Source of the DNA: Elysia marginata
Taxonomy: Eukaryota; Mollusca; Gastropoda; Plakobranchidae
NCBI GenBank assembly: GCA_019649035.1
Contig: BMAT01002423.1
Location: 140,504 to 165,642 of the forward strand
Direction: 5' to 3'
DNA: 25,139 bases
The notes below the pieces were generated by a model. The model was not told where the DNA came from, ran no database searches, and saw nothing but the letters and a program-made list of their open reading frames with translations. The position numbers were made by a program, and so were the translations under genes. Shown here one piece after another: positions 21,662 to 25,139 of this stretch (its first letter is position 1; each line of letters opens with the position of its first letter).

Positions 21662-21892
21662 CTAAGTCCCTCGACGACAAGCAGGCATGCGTGACACGAT
21701 TTTTTGATGAGTAATTTGATCCCATTTGCGGAGTCCCTCGCGAGTTGGTGGCATTTCGTTAGAGAATCTAGACCGGACATAGCACAAAAATGCCGTGTTC
21801 TCACCACTCGGAACAAAAAACAGGCCGTTCATTGATGAACGATCGGGTCCATTGACCGAAGCGATGAATGAAAACAATATCAGACCAATCAT
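21662..21892 (-). CDS. Candidate secreted small protein or first exon (hypothetical)
   Basis: ATG at 21892-21890 opens a 76-codon frame ending at TAG (21664-21662). Residues 1-15 (MIGLILFSFIASVNG) look like a signal peptide with cleavage after A-S-V-N-G or nearby. A strong donor-like G|GTGAGA falls at codon 30 (exon would end at 21805, phase 1), so the gene might splice there. If read through, residues 30-39 (GENTAFLCYV) recall the B-strand of an immunoglobulin-like domain, but the following Trp is too far away and the second Cys gives no domain fit. No homologue is recognised. The local sequence is GC-richer than its flanks. It may also be a chance frame. Confidence 0.25.
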   Translation of the reverse strand: MIGLILFSFIASVNGPDRSSMNGLFFVPSGENTAFLCYVRSRFSNEMPPTREGLRKWDQITHQKIVSRMPACRRGT

Positions 21893-22347
21893 TGTTTCCT
21901 CTTTGCCCTCAAGCTCGAGAAAAAGAAGTTTCTGACAATGAGAGATCGTGTTTGTCAAAGTGTTAGAGTGACGCACTGGGTCAAATAGCTACTACTCTGT
22001 GAATTCAGAGGGTACTTTAGATGGTACCGACTCTTTAAGTTTAAATGATTAGAACAAAAAAGCAAAACAGACACAACTAATGAATAATTCATGTATGTAA
22101 AAAAAACAAACAACTAAAATAGTGATAACGGACACAAATACGGAACAACTATTGTATTAGACAAAAAAAGTTCATTAAGTAAAAAGGAGAAAGTGAAAAG
22201 AAAGCGAAAAACATTGAGAAATAAATGAGAGATTTAAAATTACACACTGGCAGGGAGAGAATGGCGGGCACACGTGTCGCAAGTACATAACTAAAGTACA
22301 CAGATCAAAGAATGACGCAAGTGCAGAGAGGCAGTAAAATAAAATTA

Positions 22348-22370
22348 AACAACAACAACAACAACAACAA
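22348..22370 (+). repeat. AAC microsatellite
   Basis: A pure AAC triplet run of about seven units. Confidence 0.9.
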
Positions 22371-22424
22371 GCATGCAAATAATCATAGGCAGATAGGCAG
22401 AAAAAAAAAGTAGCTCATCCATCA

Positions 22425-22425
<1 letters not shown>

Positions 22426-22492
<67 letters not shown>

Positions 22493-22494
22493 AA

Positions 22495-22525
<31 letters not shown>

Positions 22526-22533
22526 AAGAAGAA
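22426..22533 (+). repeat. Compound AAT-AAG microsatellite
   Basis: About 13 TAA/AAT units (22426-22464) change directly to AAG units (22463-22533), with a single AAT interruption near 22494. Confidence 0.95.
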
Positions 22534-24427
22534 TGTTAATAAATCGGCCAGCCGTGAACTTAATTAACTTGCTGTACCACAACGCAGAGTTATAAAAAGC
22601 TCGCCGTGGTTTGTTAAGTTAAAAGAAAAACAAATTAATACACAAAACAACTTCCTAATCAAATCTATTAACAAATGAAACCAGTAGAAATATTTTTGGT
22701 GAGTACTGAAATAGCATACGTAGCAGCAATCTATTTATGTTTATATATTTACGACATTTCAAAAGAGTCAGCCTAGATGTTCTTCCAAAGATTTGTAATT
22801 ACATTCCTAAAAACCAGCGAGAAGATTGGTTTGCAGAGGAAAAATTGTCCCACTATTTTCGTTTCAAAGAACCGAGGAAAGACAGCACAAAGTAACTGCA
22901 ACGGTGTTGAGAAGCATCGCCAATCTCACAGGATCTACAAAATTTTCTGGTCCAACAGATCCAAACGAGTTCGCAAGTAATAAAGTAAAATAATGGCCCT
23001 ACTTACCGTGATCGGACAAGTTAGGAAGATGATAAAATATGACCAAGACTATCTCCTACAACTCGCTGCATGTATGGGTTATTAGAGACCTTGCGCGTCG
23101 ACAACGATAACGTATGGCGTAATAACACCGTTAGGCCCCGTTAGGCCATATCAGCCATGTTGGATTTCCTCCGCTATGGGCTTTGTCCTCCTGAGCGGGC
23201 CCGTAACGCATAAAACCTATAGTTCTGCAAAAGACGCAGTGGAGAGAAGTGAAAACATCGTTTTGGTATCTTGGTAATTGGGCTGAGGTATTGAATTTGA
23301 AAGACGGACCAGTAGACCCTATTCTTAAGAGAATTAGGAAAACGTATTTTTGTTCATTTTGTAACATTCACAACTGTTTTTAAATTTCCGTTGCAAGTTA
23401 AACACATTTTAGGAACACAAATCATGAAGTTTTTTACCTTTTAGAAAACTAGAGTGCATAGAATTTAGATCTAGATTTAGAGTTTAGATCTAAGACATGA
23501 CAAAAGTATTCTGTTGAACTTTCTAGCTTTACTGATCAAAGCTAAATGAGATCTATTGGTAGCCAATGATGGTGTTCGACACCAGTGGATTGAATTTACT
23601 TCGGTATTCTATTTAAATAATTGACTCAAATAAAAAATACAATACCGCAGCACTACCTTTCATTTTAAGGGTACTGGCAAAGTTTCCAAATTTCTCATTT
23701 TGAACCTTCTGAGAATTTACTGCTCGCAAAATTCTGCCTTAGCTCCATTAGCAGTAACATTTAAAAAAGTCCCGAACTTATTCCCTATTTAAAAATCTTA
23801 CGTTCTCTTTCATTTACGATGTAAATGGATTTTAAGATGTATACATTAAACATACCTTTAGTTGTAAAAGAATCTTTTTTGTATGTGTAAAATTTCCATT
23901 CTTTGATGGATAATTTCATTTTTCTCAATAAAAATATCACCGCAATTGACTCATTCTGTGATTTATGAAGGCCTACTGCAACACAATTCTCTTTGAAGTT
24001 TGAAGTATCTTGACAATAAAAACTGCACAACCAGAAGCATCCTATTCTGAAATCTTTGTTGATTTTGCTTCGCAGCGAGTAATGTCCGACATGTATCATA
24101 AAGAAAGCCACTCTTTAGTTTGAACTCTGCATATACATTTATGCCTTGGTGGGAAAGGAGGGGAAAAAAGGGGGGGAGGTATAGATATAAATAAACTGGT
24201 CAGATGGCAAAAAGTATAAATCACGGATAGATTTATAGTTAGACAGTCAGAGGTGGCGCTCACCATAACCAGACTGTGGCTTTGCGTCGATATGTTATAG
24301 AGGGGGAGATGGCTGACCATGAAGAGAAACAGGGAGATAATGAAAAAGAGAAAGATTGGTAGACAAATTAGCAAAACAAAGAACGGTATGTAGGTAGGTT
24401 GATAGAAGGGCGAAATAGAGTAAAAAA
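22534..24427. other. Unannotated stretch
   Basis: It holds a 67-codon basic frame (22777-22980, +) whose TAA overlaps an AATAAA, an exact 10-base tandem duplication CCGTTAGGCC at 23128-23147 in a GC-richer patch (about 23080-23210), and AT-rich sequence. None is strong enough to call a gene. Confidence 0.45.
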
Positions 24428-24428
24428 G

Positions 24429-24452
24429 AGATAGATAGGTAGATAGATAGAT

Positions 24453-24501
<49 letters not shown>
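24429..24501 (+). repeat. GATA then GA microsatellite
   Basis: GATA units (24429-24454) pass into a nearly pure GA array up to 24501. Confidence 0.95.
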
Positions 24502-24505
<4 letters not shown>

Positions 24506-25139
24506 TACACAGAATGGCTACTTATAGAAATATTGAAATAAACACATTTATAACACAGACAGAAAAAAATTTCGAATGTGTGTGTGGCAAAGCGAGAGAG
24601 ATGGGGTAACAAGAAGTGAGAATGAGGTACAAAATAACGGTACAAAGTTAAAATATAGCGCAAAAAGTTTTTATTGGTTTTGTTTGTCAGCTTTTCTGCC
24701 TTCACCTAATCCAAACTACATGTTAAAAAGAGGAGATCAGAAAAAAAATAAAAAGAAGTCTATCTCACTCACATCCGCTCGTGGTAATAAACCAATCGCT
24801 TACAAGAATAGCTAATAATTACGCTATAGTACTGCAGCTAAAGTGATAAACATCAAAGGTAGCGAATTTATCTGCGTGTGGGTGTGATTGTGCGTGCGTG
24901 TGTGTTTGTGCTAGAAACTCGTCAAATTCTCTAAATACATTTTCTAATCTGGAAACCAATCGACGGAACAACAACACGAACACACAGGAACACGTGAGGA
25001 TACAGGACGAATGTTTTGATCAATGTATTATTTTAGCACCCCCAGCCCCATCCATCGACAGATTGAGGTGCGTTTACTTTGGGGAACAGTGTATTACTAT
25101 TAGAGCAGTAATTACGCTTGCTTATGATCTAAAAAATTG
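24502..25139. other. Unannotated end of window
   Basis: A short TG/TGCG-rich run lies at about 24877-24908. No gene is supported. Confidence 0.5.

Noticed and set aside
22175-22378. Cysteine-run minus-strand frame
   Set aside because: The cysteine run comes from the AAC repeat read in reverse.
22777-22980. Basic 67-codon frame with TAA overlapping AATAAA
   Set aside because: It is suggestive as a terminal exon but lacks an acceptable acceptor-to-domain link and recognisable similarity.
24295-24705. 136-codon minus-strand frame
   Set aside because: Its centre is the GATA/GA microsatellite read in reverse, giving serine/leucine runs.
1-25139. CRISPR array, prokaryotic operon or integrated virus
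   Set aside because: No spaced direct repeats of CRISPR type, no clustered long frames and no viral-type proteins were seen; the introns and repeats are eukaryotic.

Overview
This is eukaryotic, animal-type DNA. It is AT-rich, mostly non-coding, full of microsatellites and short inverted-repeat elements, contains one assembly gap of Ns, and the only convincing gene is split by GT/AG introns. The protein is the end of a pentameric (Cys-loop) ligand-gated channel of the nicotinic acetylcholine receptor type. Receptor expansions, trinucleotide and GA repeats and tRNA-like SINE remnants would suit a mollusc or another lophotrochozoan. That is an inference; no sequence here fixes the species.

Layout. 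Positions 1-1825 (+) hold the 3' end of the channel gene. There is a short exon (284-358) for part of the cytoplasmic loop, a 1200-base intron, and the last exon (1559-1825) carrying the membrane-associated helix, transmembrane segment 4 and the stop codon. The intron contains a foldback element (about 545-830) and a GAA/GAT tract. The 3' UTR carries a diverged tandem duplication with two copies of a GGGAAATCCC palindrome. The first canonical AATAAA (2102-2107) lies inside a second foldback element (about 2080-2330), whose centre folds into a long hairpin.

From 2.7 to 7.2 kb come GA and CT repeats and a cluster of four short inverted-repeat elements of one family, two of them exactly 227 bp long. 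From 7.2 to 17 kb nothing firmly genic is seen; there is an N gap (11976-12554) set inside an ACT/CTA repeat. At 16.9-17.4 kb is a GC-rich island with an open frame of coding-like third positions that I cannot identify. At 18.04-18.67 kb is a 50-bp minisatellite of about 13 units. At 21.2 kb is a tRNA-like, probably SINE-derived, segment (minus strand). At 21.66-21.89 kb (minus) is a short frame beginning with a signal-peptide-like sequence. Low-complexity tracts fill much of 22.3-24.5 kb.

Apart from the two channel exons, no genes can be seen working together. I found no convincing new biological system. The best leads are the 2.2-kb hairpin and its link to the receptor poly(A) site, the inverted-repeat family, the 17.1-kb island and the 21.8-kb secreted-protein candidate.
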